Made by a program: the position numbers and the translations under genes. From NCBI GenBank assembly GCA_945873065.1, contig CAMCBN010000006.1, forward strand, positions 26,743-90,742: 64,000 bases of DNA, given 5' to 3'. Positions 24,814 through 34,465 of the stretch are shown here, one piece after another. The notes beneath the pieces were generated by a model. It saw nothing but the letters and a program-made list of their open reading frames with translations, made no database searches and had not been told where the DNA came from. Every line of letters starts with the position of its first letter. Positions within the stretch are counted from its first letter, which is position 1. This stretch comes from an uncultured Candidatus Saccharibacteria bacterium (GTDB lineage Bacteria > Patescibacteriota > Saccharimonadia > Saccharimonadales > Saccharimonadaceae).

Positions 24814-25038
24814 TTAATCACGTGCGCGGAAGACGATTCTGCCCTTAGTAAGATCGTAGGGAGTCAACTCTACTTCCACGGTATCGCCTGGTACTAAACG
24901 GATATGATGCTTACGCATCTTGCCGCTGATGTGAGCGATAATGCTTAGGCTATTTTCTAATTCCACCTTAAATTGAGTATTAGGCAGTGCTTCCACTACC
25001 TTACCACGCAACTTAATAACTTCTTTAGAACTTGCCAT
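24814..25038 (-). CDS. infA: Translation initiation factor IF-1
   Basis: The OB-fold sequence [20 protein letters not shown] and [20 protein letters not shown] is IF-1. I start at MASSKEV (25038), giving 74 aa. The ORF-track start is upstream of the promoter -10 and cannot be in the mRNA. It is the first gene of the operon running to rpsI. A hairpin with two CCGCGG arms lies between infA and rpmJ. Confidence 0.96.
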   Translation of the reverse strand: MASSKEVIKLRGKVVEALPNTQFKVELENSLSIIAHISGKMRKHHIRLVPGDTVEVELTPYDLTKGRIVFRARD

Positions 25039-25054
25039 AGATATACAACCTTGT

Positions 25055-25083
25055 ATTATAATCTGATATCCTTCAGATGTAAA
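25055..25083 (-). promoter_or_regulatory. Promoter of the infA-rpmJ-rpsM-...-rpsI operon
   Basis: TTTACA (25083-25078), a 17-bp spacer and TATAAT (25060-25055) on the minus strand; the start codon is 16 nt past the -10, so the leader is only about 10 nt. Confidence 0.75.
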
Positions 25084-25263
25084 CCCCTTATCCAAAATTA
25101 ATGATCAATACAATATACAATAATAGCACCTATTTGATACCCATATCCCTAGTGTCAGAGCACCAGATACGATGAGACACCACAACTGCTGGTGTGTCTC
25201 TGATTCTGTGTCTCGTCGTTAAATATAAAGTGCTACAGGATAGGGCTCCATCCTAGCAAACGC

Positions 25264-26739
25264 TTACGACACGGCCTTTCGTCGGCGCAATAATTGTCGC
25301 TTCGGCTTCGGGATACTATCATCATCGAGATCATCTACCGAGAAATCATCATAAGTCACCATCAAGGCACGTGAATTGATCGCTCGTAACGTTTCAAGAC
25401 CAACAGTCACCACAATCAGCAGACTTGTACCACCGATCGCTAAGTTCGACGTATTAACACCAAGTTGTGCGGCAACGTAATCAATAATAAACGGCATGAC
25501 GGAAATAATACCAAGCACCATCGATCCGAATAGATTGAGCCGGGTAACTGTTCGCTTAAGATACTCATCAGTAGTCGAGCCTGGACGGACACCTTCAATG
25601 AACCCCCCTTGATTTTCGAGACCTTCAGACATCTCGTGTGTATCAAAAACAAAACTGCTATAAAAGTAGGTGAAGGCAATGATCAACAAAAAATACGCTA
25701 CCGGATAAACAAACATTGATGCGTCACCGCTAGCATATGTCGTTGCACTTGGCGCCTGGAACCATTTCACTAGGTTGGTACCTAACTCAGGATTTATATT
25801 TGAGGCTCGCATAATCTGCCCGACAAACGACGGAAGAGACAAAAATGCCATAGCAAAGATGATCGGAACCACGCCAGCAGAAATAAGCCTCATCGGCAGT
25901 AGACCTTTGATGCCACCATACGACGTATTACCACTCACACGCTTGGCGTAGTTAATCGTAATAACTCGCTGCGCTTCATTAATTTTCACCAGCAGATACA
26001 GCGATACGAGACCTATCGCGGCCAAGCAGGTGACTGTATAAAACATCGTTGGGTTGACTGGCACCGTAAACCAACCAAAGACACTGAGAGAACCAGACTG
26101 CGTATCAAACAACGATGTCACTATTGAGCCAAAAGTCGTCGGCAACTGACTAATAATACCAGCAAAAATCAACAAACTAATACCATTTCCTACACCTTGC
26201 TCAGTCATCAACTCACCGAGCCACATCAAAAGGATCGACCCAGCTGTCATCGCAGTAATTGCCACAAACCATTCATTTGGCGAGCTAGCTACAGTACTTG
26301 CAGTACTCCCAGCCAAGACCGATTGTCGCAAGAGGTAAATAATACCCGCCGATTGAGCGATCGCTAATGGAACTGTTATAATGCGCGTCCACACGTTAAT
26401 TTTACGACGACCAGTCTCGCCGTCCTTATGCATTTCCTCTAGGCGTGGTATAGCCTTTGTGAGTAACTGCGTGATGATACTAGCAGTAATGAATGGGCTT
26501 AATCCAGCTAGCACAATAGACAACTGAGCTAAAGCGCCACCGGTCATAATATTCAAAAAACCGCCAAAATCACTACTCGAAACCACATTTTGGACTATAT
26601 CCTTCAGCTTACTTGGTTCGGCTAATGGCACCGGTATGTGCGCTAATAATCGATATGCCACGATAAGCCCCAAGACTATGCCTAGGCGTTTTTGCATATC
26701 TTTATTTTTGAGTGAACGTATCACAACCTTCCAGTTCAT
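25264..26739 (-). CDS. secY: Preprotein translocase subunit SecY
   Basis: The 491-aa protein shows ten transmembrane helices, the plug region and signature stretches such as NIMTGGALAQLSIVLAGLSPFI and GGFIEGVRPGSTTDEYL. It is the channel of the Sec translocon and pairs with SecE (1.7 kb). Unlike the usual layout it is not followed by adk and map; the gap before infA holds only a hairpin (about 25169-25197) and the infA promoter. It is longer than E. coli SecY (443 aa) owing to extra residues in periplasmic loops. Confidence 0.97.
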   Translation of the reverse strand: MNWKVVIRSLKNKDMQKRLGIVLGLIVAYRLLAHIPVPLAEPSKLKDIVQNVVSSSDFGGFLNIMTGGALAQLSIVLAGLSPFITASIITQLLTKAIPRLEEMHKDGETGRRKINVWTRIITVPLAIAQSAGIIYLLRQSVLAGSTASTVASSPNEWFVAITAMTAGSILLMWLGELMTEQGVGNGISLLIFAGIISQLPTTFGSIVTSLFDTQSGSLSVFGWFTVPVNPTMFYTVTCLAAIGLVSLYLLVKINEAQRVITINYAKRVSGNTSYGGIKGLLPMRLISAGVVPIIFAMAFLSLPSFVGQIMRASNINPELGTNLVKWFQAPSATTYASGDASMFVYPVAYFLLIIAFTYFYSSFVFDTHEMSEGLENQGGFIEGVRPGSTTDEYLKRTVTRLNLFGSMVLGIISVMPFIIDYVAAQLGVNTSNLAIGGTSLLIVVTVGLETLRAINSRALMVTYDDFSVDDLDDDSIPKPKRQLLRRRKAVS

Positions 26740-26849
26740 CTGCTTCCTCTCGCCACTAAACTACTTCCGTTATCCTTACCAGTATACACGACTATCAAGA
26801 TAATAGAAAGAAGTGCACGGGGCAAATAGTAGACTACTCACTATGGGTT

Positions 26850-26878
26850 TTGCGGCATGCATCTACTCGTGGTACAAT
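26850..26878 (+). promoter_or_regulatory. Promoter for rpsJ
   Basis: TTGCGG (26850-26855), 17 bp and TACAAT (26873-26878) precede a leader of about 90 nt that ends in AAGGAGGAGCT before the ATG. Confidence 0.7.
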
Positions 26879-26973
26879 ATCAGTCGTATTATTTAATTTG
26901 CTCTGAGAACTTTGCGTAACAGATCTTACGAGCTGACGCGCGAAGGTTACAGGGCCGTACACAAGGAGGAGCT

Positions 26974-27294
26974 ATGGCTCAAACTAACCAGGGTCTAAAG
27001 ATTCGGATCCGCCTAAAGGCATACGACCACAAAGTGATCGACCAAGCAGCAAAACAGATTATTGATACTGCACTCCGTACTGGTGCAAATGTTGCTGGCC
27101 CCGTGCCTCTACCAACACGCCGCAGCAGTTATACGGTAGTGAAAAGTCCACACGTTTACAAAACCGGTGGCGAAACCTTTGAGATGCGCAACCATAAGCG
27201 TCTGATCGATATCACCAACGCTACGCCAAAGACCATCGACAGCTTGCAAAACCTCAGTTTGCCAGCTGGTGTAGACGTTGAGATCAGAATGTAA
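26974..27294 (+). CDS. rpsJ: Small ribosomal subunit protein uS10
   Basis: [21 protein letters not shown] and [17 protein letters not shown] identify S10 (106 aa). It has a very strong Shine-Dalgarno (AAGGAGGAG). Usually it heads the S10 operon; here it is alone on the plus strand, divergent from secY and convergent with tuf, with its own promoter and terminator. Confidence 0.97.
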   Translation: MAQTNQGLKIRIRLKAYDHKVIDQAAKQIIDTALRTGANVAGPVPLPTRRSSYTVVKSPHVYKTGGETFEMRNHKRLIDITNATPKTIDSLQNLSLPAGVDVEIRM

Positions 27295-27317
27295 ACCGAT
27301 TAGCATCGAGCTGTTAA

Positions 27318-27361
27318 ATCAAAAAGAGTGGCATTACTAATCTACAGCCACTCTTTTTGAT
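27318..27361 (+). terminator. Bidirectional terminator between rpsJ and tuf
   Basis: A 15-bp perfect stem (27318-27332 with 27347-27361) has A5 on one side and T5 on the other, so it can stop transcripts from both strands. Confidence 0.8.
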
Positions 27362-27386
27362 TGATTTGTTTATTTTTATCAAAAAC

Positions 27387-27417
27387 AAAAATACCTCCGC
27401 TATTGGGAGGTATTTTT
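27387..27417 (-). terminator. Terminator of tuf
   Basis: AAAAATACCTCC and GGAGGTATTTTT flank a 7-nt loop 16 bp after the tuf stop. Confidence 0.85.
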
Positions 27418-27432
27418 ATGAGTTTAGTGCAA

Positions 27433-28617
27433 CTACTTGACGATGTTGGTCACAACACCAGCACCGACGGTACGGCCACCTTCACGGATAGCAAAATCCT
27501 GACCCTTGTCCATAGCGATCGGAGCGTTCAACGTTACCTTGAAGGTCACCTGATCACCTGGCATTACCATCTCTTTGTCTGCTGGAAGTTCAATCTCACC
27601 AGTCACGTCCGTAGTACGGAAGTAAAACTGTGGCTTGTAGCCCTTTGAGAATGGAGTGTGACGACCACCCTCTTCCTTCTTAAGGATGTAGACCTCAGCC
27701 TCAAATTCTGTGTGAGGTGTCAACGTACCTGGCTTGACGATAACCTGACCACGTTCGATCTGGTCGCGCTCAATACCACGTAGCAATAATCCAGCATTGT
27801 CGCCTGCTTGACCCTGGTCGAGACTCTTCTTAAAGGCCTCAACACCAGTCACAACAGAAGTCTGAGTCGGTTTCAAACCAACGATTTCTACTGGGTCATT
27901 GATCTTGACTACACCCTGCTCAATACGGCCGGTAGCAACAGTACCACGACCCTTGATCGAAAATACGTCTTCGATCGGCATCAAAAATGGCTTGTCGAGG
28001 TCGCGCTGTGGCAGCTCAAAGTAGTCGTCCATAGCTTTGACCAATTCCATGATAGCATCCTCAGATGCTTCGTCACCTTCAAGCGCTTTAGTTGCCGAGC
28101 CCTTGATAATCGGTGCGTTATCACCATCGTAGCCGTTCTTAGTGAGTAGCTCACGGACGTCCATTTCGACTAACTCGACCAACTCTGGGTCAGCCAAGTC
28201 CATCTTGTTGAGGAAGACAACGATTTTCGGCACACCAACCTGGTGAGCAAGTAGCACGTGCTCGCGGGTTTGTGGCAATGGACCATCGTTAGCGGCAACC
28301 ACCAAAACTGCCCCATCAATCTGAGCAGCACCAGTAATCATGTTCTTGACGTAGTCGGCGTGACCCGGCATGTCAACGTGCGCGTAGTGGCGCTTTTCTG
28401 ACTCGTATTCCTGGTGAGAGCTAGCGATGGTAATACCGCGTGCTTTCTCCTCAGGAGCGTTGTCGATATCTTCGTAATTGCGAGGCTTGTTTACATCGCT
28501 AGGAAGACGCTTTGCCAACACATGCGTGATGGCAGCAGTCAACGTAGTTTTACCGTGGTCGACGTGACCCATGGTACCAACGTTGATATGTGGCTTACTT
28601 CGATCGAAATCTGCCAT
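27433..28617 (-). CDS. tuf: Elongation factor Tu
   Basis: The 394-aa protein has the GTPase motifs [18 protein letters not shown] and the two C-terminal beta-barrel domains ([16 protein letters not shown] to the [14 protein letters not shown] end). It delivers aminoacyl-tRNA to the ribosome. It is monocistronic, with AAGGAG upstream, its own promoter at 28716-28744 and a strong terminator. fusA lies 3 kb away as a separate unit. Confidence 0.98.
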   Translation of the reverse strand: MADFDRSKPHINVGTMGHVDHGKTTLTAAITHVLAKRLPSDVNKPRNYEDIDNAPEEKARGITIASSHQEYESEKRHYAHVDMPGHADYVKNMITGAAQIDGAVLVVAANDGPLPQTREHVLLAHQVGVPKIVVFLNKMDLADPELVELVEMDVRELLTKNGYDGDNAPIIKGSATKALEGDEASEDAIMELVKAMDDYFELPQRDLDKPFLMPIEDVFSIKGRGTVATGRIEQGVVKINDPVEIVGLKPTQTSVVTGVEAFKKSLDQGQAGDNAGLLLRGIERDQIERGQVIVKPGTLTPHTEFEAEVYILKKEEGGRHTPFSKGYKPQFYFRTTDVTGEIELPADKEMVMPGDQVTFKVTLNAPIAMDKGQDFAIREGGRTVGAGVVTNIVK

Positions 28618-28715
28618 GTAGGTAAGTACTCCTTACTTATGGTTAATATTGATTACGACGCGAGCTACCTGCCGATGCGCAAGCACCAGACAAAACGCGT
28701 CGCGCGTTAGATCCT

Positions 28716-28744
28716 ATTATATGGGGATCCGCATAAAAAGTAAA
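28716..28744 (-). promoter_or_regulatory. Promoter for tuf
   Basis: TTTACT (28744-28739), 17 bp and TATAAT (28721-28716) on the minus strand give a leader of about 90 nt. Confidence 0.7.
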
Positions 28745-28749
28745 GTTAG

Positions 28750-29472
28750 TCACGATAGAGCAGCAAAGAAACTCTGCACCTTCGGATGCGAGGAGTGGTT
28801 GATCACCTTTTCTGGTGCTCCATCCTCGATGATTAGACCACCATCAAGGAATAAAATCCGCGATGCCACATCGCGCGCGAACGACATTTCGTGTGTCACG
28901 ACCATCATAGTGATGCCGGTTTCCGCTAGACGTTTTATCACCGCGAGCACTTCATCAACCATTTCAGGGTCAAGGGCACTGGTCGGCTCGTCAAACAACA
29001 ATACTTGTGGCTGCATCGCTAATGCCCTAGCTATTGCTACTCGCTGTTTTTGTCCACCCGATAAATGGCTCGGATAATCGTTTGCTTTATCGCGCAAGCC
29101 CACTTGATCTAACGCTGCTAGGGCTATTTTTTTGGCCTTTGTACGAGTAAGTTTACGCACCTTCACTGGTGCTAACATAATATTATCCAGTACCGTCATA
29201 TGTGGGAACAAATTAAATTGCTGGAAAACCATCCCCAACTCTGTACGAGCTTTATTAAGGTCTGTCGCTGGATCAGTCATTTCGATACCATCTACCCAGA
29301 TCCGCCCACTAGTTGGTACTTCGATCATATTAATGCAACGCAACAATGTGCTTTTACCTCCACCACTAGAACCTAGCACGACGACGACTTCGCCACGATC
29401 TACAGATAAATCAATACCACGCAGTACATGATTTTTGCCATATTTTTTGTGAAGCTGCTTAATATCAATCAC
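28750..29472 (-). CDS. Polar amino-acid ABC transporter ATPase (GlnQ type)
   Basis: Walker A GSSGGGKST, signature LSGGQKQRVAIARAL, Walker B LLFDEPTSALDP and the H-loop THEMSFARD are all present in 240 aa, and the overall sequence is of the GlnQ/HisP type. It energises uptake of an amino acid that I cannot specify. Its 5' end overlaps the permease gene by 8 bp. Amino-acid import fits a host-dependent organism. Confidence 0.93.
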   Translation of the reverse strand: MIDIKQLHKKYGKNHVLRGIDLSVDRGEVVVVLGSSGGGKSTLLRCINMIEVPTSGRIWVDGIEMTDPATDLNKARTELGMVFQQFNLFPHMTVLDNIMLAPVKVRKLTRTKAKKIALAALDQVGLRDKANDYPSHLSGGQKQRVAIARALAMQPQVLLFDEPTSALDPEMVDEVLAVIKRLAETGITMMVVTHEMSFARDVASRILFLDGGLIIEDGAPEKVINHSSHPKVQSFFAALS

Positions 29473-30166
29473 TAGCCCTCAATCTCCTCTCTACTCGTCG
29501 CATCACTCGCGTAAATAATGTCGTCAGCCCTAAGTAGATCAGAGCCGCTGCAAACAATGACTCAAAGGCAGTCGCCGTTTGGAAGCGGATATTGTCTGCA
29601 CCGCGCATTAGATCATTCATGCCTATCCAGCCTACGACCGATGTTTCTTTCAATAATGTTATTCCTTCGCTTATTAATGATGGCAACGACTGCTTGAGTG
29701 CTTGTGGCAAAACCACGTAGCGCATAGTTTGCCAGCGACTCAGTCCTAATGATCGCGCTGCCTCTACTTGGCCACGATCTATACTCTCGATACCACCACG
29801 GATAATCTCTGCAACGTATGCACCACTATTTATACCAAAAGCCAAGCTAGCGATCCACAACTTCGGCACTCCACGGTACGATCCGAATACTACATAATAC
29901 ATAATCAATAATTGCACTAACGCTGGCGTGCCACGAATGATGGTCGTATAGATATTAGCTAAGCCAGCCAAAGGTCGCCACTGTTGCAAGCGAAGTGATT
30001 TACTGGCAGCTAACGGGCGCCATTCTGACTGTTGCAATAAAGCGATAACCAAACCAATAACCAGGCCAATGACTGTCGCAAAGACAGTCAGTAGTAGCGT
30101 TACTTCCAGACCCCTCCATAAAAACAAGTAGCGTCCATCACCGAATAGTATCTCTACTGCATTCAT
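29465..30166 (-). CDS. Polar amino-acid ABC transporter permease
   Basis: The 233-aa protein has about five transmembrane helices and the HisM/GlnP-type EAA loop (EAARSLGLSRWQTMRYVVLPQA), where the ATPase docks. The middle gene of a three-gene operon, overlapping both neighbours by a few bases. Confidence 0.93.
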   Translation of the reverse strand: MNAVEILFGDGRYLFLWRGLEVTLLLTVFATVIGLVIGLVIALLQQSEWRPLAASKSLRLQQWRPLAGLANIYTTIIRGTPALVQLLIMYYVVFGSYRGVPKLWIASLAFGINSGAYVAEIIRGGIESIDRGQVEAARSLGLSRWQTMRYVVLPQALKQSLPSLISEGITLLKETSVVGWIGMNDLMRGADNIRFQTATAFESLFAAALIYLGLTTLFTRVMRRVERRLRASD

Positions 30167-30978
30167 AGCTTGGCTGCCCCAAAGTATTTCTTTACCAATG
30201 CATCATAGCGCCCATCACGCTTCATTTTGGCTATACTATCATTTACTTCCTTCAATAATTTTGTATTACCCTTTCTTATAGCGATAGCGTATTCTTCTCG
30301 CGATAGATTACGAGACAACATAGTTAACCCTGGGTTAGTCACCAAGTATTGCGACGCTGGCCCGTTATCCATGATCGCCGCATCAATTCGCCGAGAATTT
30401 AGCTCTTGCATCACACTAGAGGTTGACTGTAATTGCACGACCTTAGCGCCATTGATTTCTCGCGCTAAGGTGTCACCTGTCGTGCCCAACTGCACCCCGA
30501 TTCGCTTGCCTGCTAGATCTTCAATACCAACTACTACTGAACCAACTTTGGGCACTATGACCTTTTGTGTCGCAGTATAGTACGAGTTCGAAAACTCAGC
30601 ATTTTGTTTACGCTCAGACGTGACTGTCATCCCAGCGGCGATTAGGTCAATGCGCCCTGCTTGCAGCGCTGGCAGTAAACCATCAAAAGCTATCTCTTCG
30701 ATCTGCAATGATCGATTGGTGTCCTTGGCAATCTCACGCGCCAAATCGATATCAAAACCAACCGTTTGTTGTCCCTGTTTATACTCAAATGGTTTGAACC
30801 CTGGATCGGTACCCAATACTAACGTTTTTTCTAATCCACCAGCAGTCTGCGCTGTAGACGAGCTTGGGTTTAACTCAACATCCCAGTACATATAGCCCAC
30901 CACTGCTACGACAATAACTACAAACACCCCCACCTTCAGCCGTTTCAACAGCTTATTATACCGCTTATGCTGTACCAT
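30163..30978 (-). CDS. Amino-acid ABC transporter substrate-binding protein, signal-anchored
   Basis: The solute-binding fold (family 3) is clear: KTLVLGTDPGFKPFEYKQG, VGFDIDLAREIAKD, FDGLLPALQAGRIDLIAAGMT and GKRIGVQLGTTGDTLA. The N-terminus has a hydrophobic helix (VGVFVVIVVAVVGYMYW) but no lipobox Cys, so it is probably held in the membrane by an uncleaved anchor. It is the first gene of the operon. TTGCAA, 17 bp, TATACT ends 8 nt before the ATG, predicting an almost or fully leaderless mRNA. Confidence 0.92.
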   Translation of the reverse strand: MVQHKRYNKLLKRLKVGVFVVIVVAVVGYMYWDVELNPSSSTAQTAGGLEKTLVLGTDPGFKPFEYKQGQQTVGFDIDLAREIAKDTNRSLQIEEIAFDGLLPALQAGRIDLIAAGMTVTSERKQNAEFSNSYYTATQKVIVPKVGSVVVGIEDLAGKRIGVQLGTTGDTLAREINGAKVVQLQSTSSVMQELNSRRIDAAIMDNGPASQYLVTNPGLTMLSRNLSREEYAIAIRKGNTKLLKEVNDSIAKMKRDGRYDALVKKYFGAAKL

Positions 30979-30986
30979 ATAGGGTA

Positions 30987-31015
30987 AGTATAAGCGTATT
31001 GACCTAATATTGCAA
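30987..31015 (-). promoter_or_regulatory. Promoter of the amino-acid ABC operon (leaderless)
   Basis: TTGCAA (31015-31010), 17 bp and TATACT (30992-30987) on the minus strand; the ATG is 8 nt past the -10 box. Confidence 0.7.
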
Positions 31016-31036
31016 GTGTTTCAATCAGTATACTTG

Positions 31037-31063
31037 TTGACATCTTGTTTGATGCGCTATACT
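31037..31063 (+). promoter_or_regulatory. Promoter for hsp20
   Basis: TTGACA and TATACT with a short 15-bp spacer, followed by a 28-nt leader holding GGAGG. The sub-optimal spacing may make it dependent on stress or supercoiling; no CIRCE box is present. Confidence 0.5.
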
Positions 31064-31091
31064 AAATATATAAGCTAAATGGAGGACACCT

Positions 31092-31535
31092 ATGAACAAT
31101 ATCACCAAATATAATCCGTTCGAAGAGCTACGTGCGCTGCAACGTCAATTATTTGACAACCCATTCTCACCGACGCTCAACCAAACGGCCACGACCGACG
31201 TTTACACTGTCAACAACAACCTTATCGTAGAAGCGCACTTACCGAACTTCGACGAAGACGATGTCGATGTTAGCCTAGACAATGGCGCACTTATTATCCG
31301 AGGTGAACGACACGAAAAGACCGAAGATTCCGAGCGCAAATATATCATCCACGAAAGCAGCACGAGTTTCTTTCGCCGTGTTCAATTACCAGAAGACAGC
31401 AACAAAGATGAGATCAAGGCACATCTCGAAGATGGTGTTTTGCGGGTCACTGTTCCGCTAAAACCACTGCCTGAACCAAAGAAAATCACAGTCAAAAAAT
31501 CAACCAAAAAGCACGACAAAAAAGATAAAAAATAA
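31092..31535 (+). CDS. Hsp20-family small heat shock protein
   Basis: The 147-aa protein contains an alpha-crystallin domain (about 35-125) with the conserved LEDGVLRVTVPL motif and IRGERHEKTED. The N-terminal NPFEELRALQRQLFDNPF is typical of Hsp20 and the C-terminal tail is Lys-rich (KKSTKKHDKKDKK). It holds unfolding proteins for refolding. It is monocistronic on the plus strand with a GGAGG site. Confidence 0.93.
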   Translation: MNNITKYNPFEELRALQRQLFDNPFSPTLNQTATTDVYTVNNNLIVEAHLPNFDEDDVDVSLDNGALIIRGERHEKTEDSERKYIIHESSTSFFRRVQLPEDSNKDEIKAHLEDGVLRVTVPLKPLPEPKKITVKKSTKKHDKKDKK

Positions 31536-31557
31536 GATTCCGAAAGAGTCATTCCTT

Positions 31558-31583
31558 ACACACCGCTTATTCTAGCGGTGTGT
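31558..31583 (+). terminator. Terminator of hsp20
   Basis: ACACACCGCT and AGCGGTGTGT form a perfect 10-bp stem followed by ATTATTT. Confidence 0.75.
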
Positions 31584-31635
31584 ATTATTTCAATCTATAT
31601 CAGCTACATCAAATCTGCGCATAATAAATCACAAA

Positions 31636-31661
31636 AAAGCACCCCTAATTTGAGGTGCTTT
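31636..31661 (-). terminator. Terminator of fusA
   Basis: On the minus strand AAAGCACC and GGTGCTTT with a 10-nt loop are followed by a T-run (GGTGCTTTTTTG). Confidence 0.8.
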
Positions 31662-31679
31662 ATTGGCTATCCAACACTA

Positions 31680-33773
31680 TTACTTGTTGCGACTGTCGAT
31701 GATCTCCTGCGCCACATTTGGCGGTACTTCCTCGTAATGAGCTAATTCCATTGTACTGGCTGCACGACCCTGCGACATCGAACGAATATCAGAGGTATAG
31801 CCGAACATATTGGCTAGTGGTACGATCGCCTTGACTAGCTTGGCACCACCCATCAAGTCCTCCATAGCTTCGATTCGACCACGCCGACTATTCAAGTCGC
31901 CGATGATATCACCCATGAATTCTTCTGGGGTAGTCACTTCGACTTTCATGACCGGCTCAAGCAGTACAGGATTGGCTTTCTTGATACCCTCTCGCGTCGC
32001 CAAATGCGCTGCCAAGTTGAAGGCAAGTTCACTAGAGTCGACGTCGTGGTAACTACCATCGTACAGTGTCGCTTTGACATCGACTACTGGGTATCCAGCA
32101 ATCACACCACCATCGAGCGTCTCGCGAATACCCTTCTGTACGGCCGGACGATATTCTTGCGGCACAACACCACCCTTGATCTCATCGATAAATTCAAAGC
32201 CCTTACCCGGCTCATTCGGTTCAAAGCGTACCCAAACATCACCATACTGACCACGACCACCAGATTGCTTGGCGTGTTTACCCTGCGCTTCAGCATTACC
32301 CTTGATCGTTTCACGGTAAGCGACCTGAGGTTCGCCAACATTCGCCTCAACATTAAACTCACGTTTCATGCGGTCTATCGTAATCTCCAAGTGTAACTCA
32401 CCCATGCCCGACATAATCGTCTGGCCAGTTTCTTCATCGGTACGAATACGGAAGGTTGGGTCCTCCTCGGCTAGACGCTGCAAAGCGATACCCATTTTCT
32501 CTTGGTCGGCTTTAGTTTTTGGTTCGACTGCGATCGACACTGGTGGATCCGGGAATTCAATACTCTCAAGTGCGATCGGATGATTGAGCTCGGCTAACGT
32601 GTTGCCCGTGAAGGTACTCTTAAGTCCAACTACTGCGGCAATATCTCCTGCACCGACAGAAGCAATCTCCTCGCGCTTATCAGCATGCATACGTACAATA
32701 CGTCCTATACGCTCTTTCTCACCAGTAGTCGTGTTAAGAACATAGCTCCCAGCCTTTAGCACACCAGAGTATACCCGAATAAAAATCAACTTACCAACGA
32801 ATGGGTCGGCAGCAACTTTAAAGGCTAGCGCCGCCATAGGCTCAGCATTATCTGGCTGGCGATTAATTTCATCACCAGTCTTTGGGTTTTTACCCCAAAT
32901 TTCACCAACATCAAGCGGGCTAGGTAGGTAATCTGCCATCAAATCAAGTAACTTTTCTACGATTACACCACGGCCATCACCACCAGTCACTAGATAAAAG
33001 TCGCCTTCAAGCACGCGCTTACGCAATGCACCTTTCAACTCATCAATCGTGATAGATTCTTCGCCCTCATCAAGGAATCTCATCATCAAATCATCGTCAG
33101 CTTCTACAGCATTTTCTACCAACAGACTGCGCGCGTTTTTTGCCTTCTCGAGCATATCAGCTGGTATCTCACCAACCTTTAGCTCATGATCAGTGTAGTC
33201 GTCGTAGGTATAAGCCTTCATGTCGACGAGATCAACCACCCCATGAACGTCCTTTTCAAAGCCAATCGGTAGGTGGATCGGGAAAGCCTGTTTGCTGAGG
33301 CGGCTATGGATCGATTCGATCGACTTATAAAAGTCACCACCTGTCTGATTGATCTTATTGATAAAGCAAATACGTGGTACGCCGTACTTGTTGGCCTGAC
33401 GCCACACTGTCTCAGATTGCGCCTCCACACCCATCTTGCCATCGAACACCGTTACCGCACCATCTAGCACGCGCAGTGAACGCTCCACCTCGGCAGTAAA
33501 ATCGATATGCCCAGGTGTGTCAATAATATTAATCTTATGGCCCTTCCAAAAACATGTCACTGCCGCACTAGTGATAGTGATGCCACGCTCTTTTTCCTGA
33601 GCCATCCAATCGGTAGTAGCACCATCACCATCTCCTTTTACCTCGCCGATCTTGTGATTGATACCTGTGCGATACAAAATACCTTCTGTAGTAGTAGTCT
33701 TACCAGCGTCTATGTGCGCGATAATCCCAATATTTCGATAGTCCTTCAACGGGACATCCTTCGGGGTTGCCAT
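31680..33773 (-). CDS. fusA: Elongation factor G
   Basis: The 697-aa length, G1 [25 protein letters not shown] and C-terminal domains IV-V are those of EF-G, which drives translocation on the ribosome. The start codon is preceded by GGAG. It stands alone, not in a str operon with rpsL-rpsG-tuf. Confidence 0.98.
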   Translation of the reverse strand: MATPKDVPLKDYRNIGIIAHIDAGKTTTTEGILYRTGINHKIGEVKGDGDGATTDWMAQEKERGITITSAAVTCFWKGHKINIIDTPGHIDFTAEVERSLRVLDGAVTVFDGKMGVEAQSETVWRQANKYGVPRICFINKINQTGGDFYKSIESIHSRLSKQAFPIHLPIGFEKDVHGVVDLVDMKAYTYDDYTDHELKVGEIPADMLEKAKNARSLLVENAVEADDDLMMRFLDEGEESITIDELKGALRKRVLEGDFYLVTGGDGRGVIVEKLLDLMADYLPSPLDVGEIWGKNPKTGDEINRQPDNAEPMAALAFKVAADPFVGKLIFIRVYSGVLKAGSYVLNTTTGEKERIGRIVRMHADKREEIASVGAGDIAAVVGLKSTFTGNTLAELNHPIALESIEFPDPPVSIAVEPKTKADQEKMGIALQRLAEEDPTFRIRTDEETGQTIMSGMGELHLEITIDRMKREFNVEANVGEPQVAYRETIKGNAEAQGKHAKQSGGRGQYGDVWVRFEPNEPGKGFEFIDEIKGGVVPQEYRPAVQKGIRETLDGGVIAGYPVVDVKATLYDGSYHDVDSSELAFNLAAHLATREGIKKANPVLLEPVMKVEVTTPEEFMGDIIGDLNSRRGRIEAMEDLMGGAKLVKAIVPLANMFGYTSDIRSMSQGRAASTMELAHYEEVPPNVAQEIIDSRNK

Positions 33774-33832
33774 AACTCCTTCTCTCCTTTTAGATCTGTT
33801 TTAGCATGAGTAACAATAACTCTCGATGATTG

Positions 33833-33838
33833 ATTATA
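33833..33838 (-). promoter_or_regulatory. Extended -10 for fusA
   Basis: TGATATAAT on the minus strand gives a leader of about 55 nt ending in GGAG. Confidence 0.55.
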
Positions 33839-33871
33839 TCATGAATGAGAGTCCGACGGTAGACTTTCGCG

Positions 33872-34381
33872 TCACAACCCAGCCCCGCCGCTTGACCACA
33901 CACCGTACTGATCATTCTTACCAGCGATGCGCATTGCTTCAGGTACAGCAGACAACTCATCACCTGATATAGCGCCGGATTGTATATACACTAACTTGTA
34001 CTCAGTTTGCTGTGCATTAGTATTATATTTGTAAGTATTAGAGGTAGCACTACTAGTATCACCATCAGTCACTGTTGGTAACTCAGCGATCGCTTGCGGA
34101 ACTAGCTCTTGTAGGAAATTTGCACCATCACGACGCTGATAAGCCGGAGCAGTACTACCCGCACTTACTGCCATAGGATATGCACCATGTTTAGTGTAAT
34201 ATCGCTCAAGTGCCTGGCGCATGCTAGTCAAATCTGCAGCACGAGCTCGCCCTCGCGAACTCGCTTGCACCTTTTGATAACCAATCAATGTCAACGAAGC
34301 TAAAATCGCGATCACAACAATCACCACCAACAACTCAATTATAGTATACCCTCTTCGCGATTGATAATTGATCACGCTCAT
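33872..34381 (-). CDS. Type IV pilin-like protein
   Basis: The N-terminus RRGYTIIELLVVIVVIAIL is a class III/type IV prepilin signal: a short basic leader, Gly at the cleavage site, hydrophobic residues with Glu at +5 (+4 after Y), then a helix of about 20 residues. The rest of the 169-aa protein is a small globular head with a few Tyr/Thr-rich loops. No assembly genes are nearby. The -10 box TATAAT ends 6 nt before the ATG. Confidence 0.88.
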   Translation of the reverse strand: MSVINYQSRRGYTIIELLVVIVVIAILASLTLIGYQKVQASSRGRARAADLTSMRQALERYYTKHGAYPMAVSAGSTAPAYQRRDGANFLQELVPQAIAELPTVTDGDTSSATSNTYKYNTNAQQTEYKLVYIQSGAISGDELSAVPEAMRIAGKNDQYGVWSSGGAGL

Positions 34382-34387
34382 GCTTCA

Positions 34388-34393
34388 ATTATA
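34388..34393 (-). promoter_or_regulatory. -10 box for leaderless pilin mRNA
   Basis: TATAAT on the minus strand, six bases, then ATG at 34381. Confidence 0.6.
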
Positions 34394-34465
34394 CGCAAGC
34401 CACCCAAACATCACAAGCGCTTTCGTAAATTTATTTTGATCAAAGCCCCTAAGGCCACCCTTATA

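Noticed and set aside
25039-25095. N-terminal extension of IF-1
   Set aside because: The extra codons lie upstream of the predicted transcription start and are unlike IF-1; MASSKEV is the family start.
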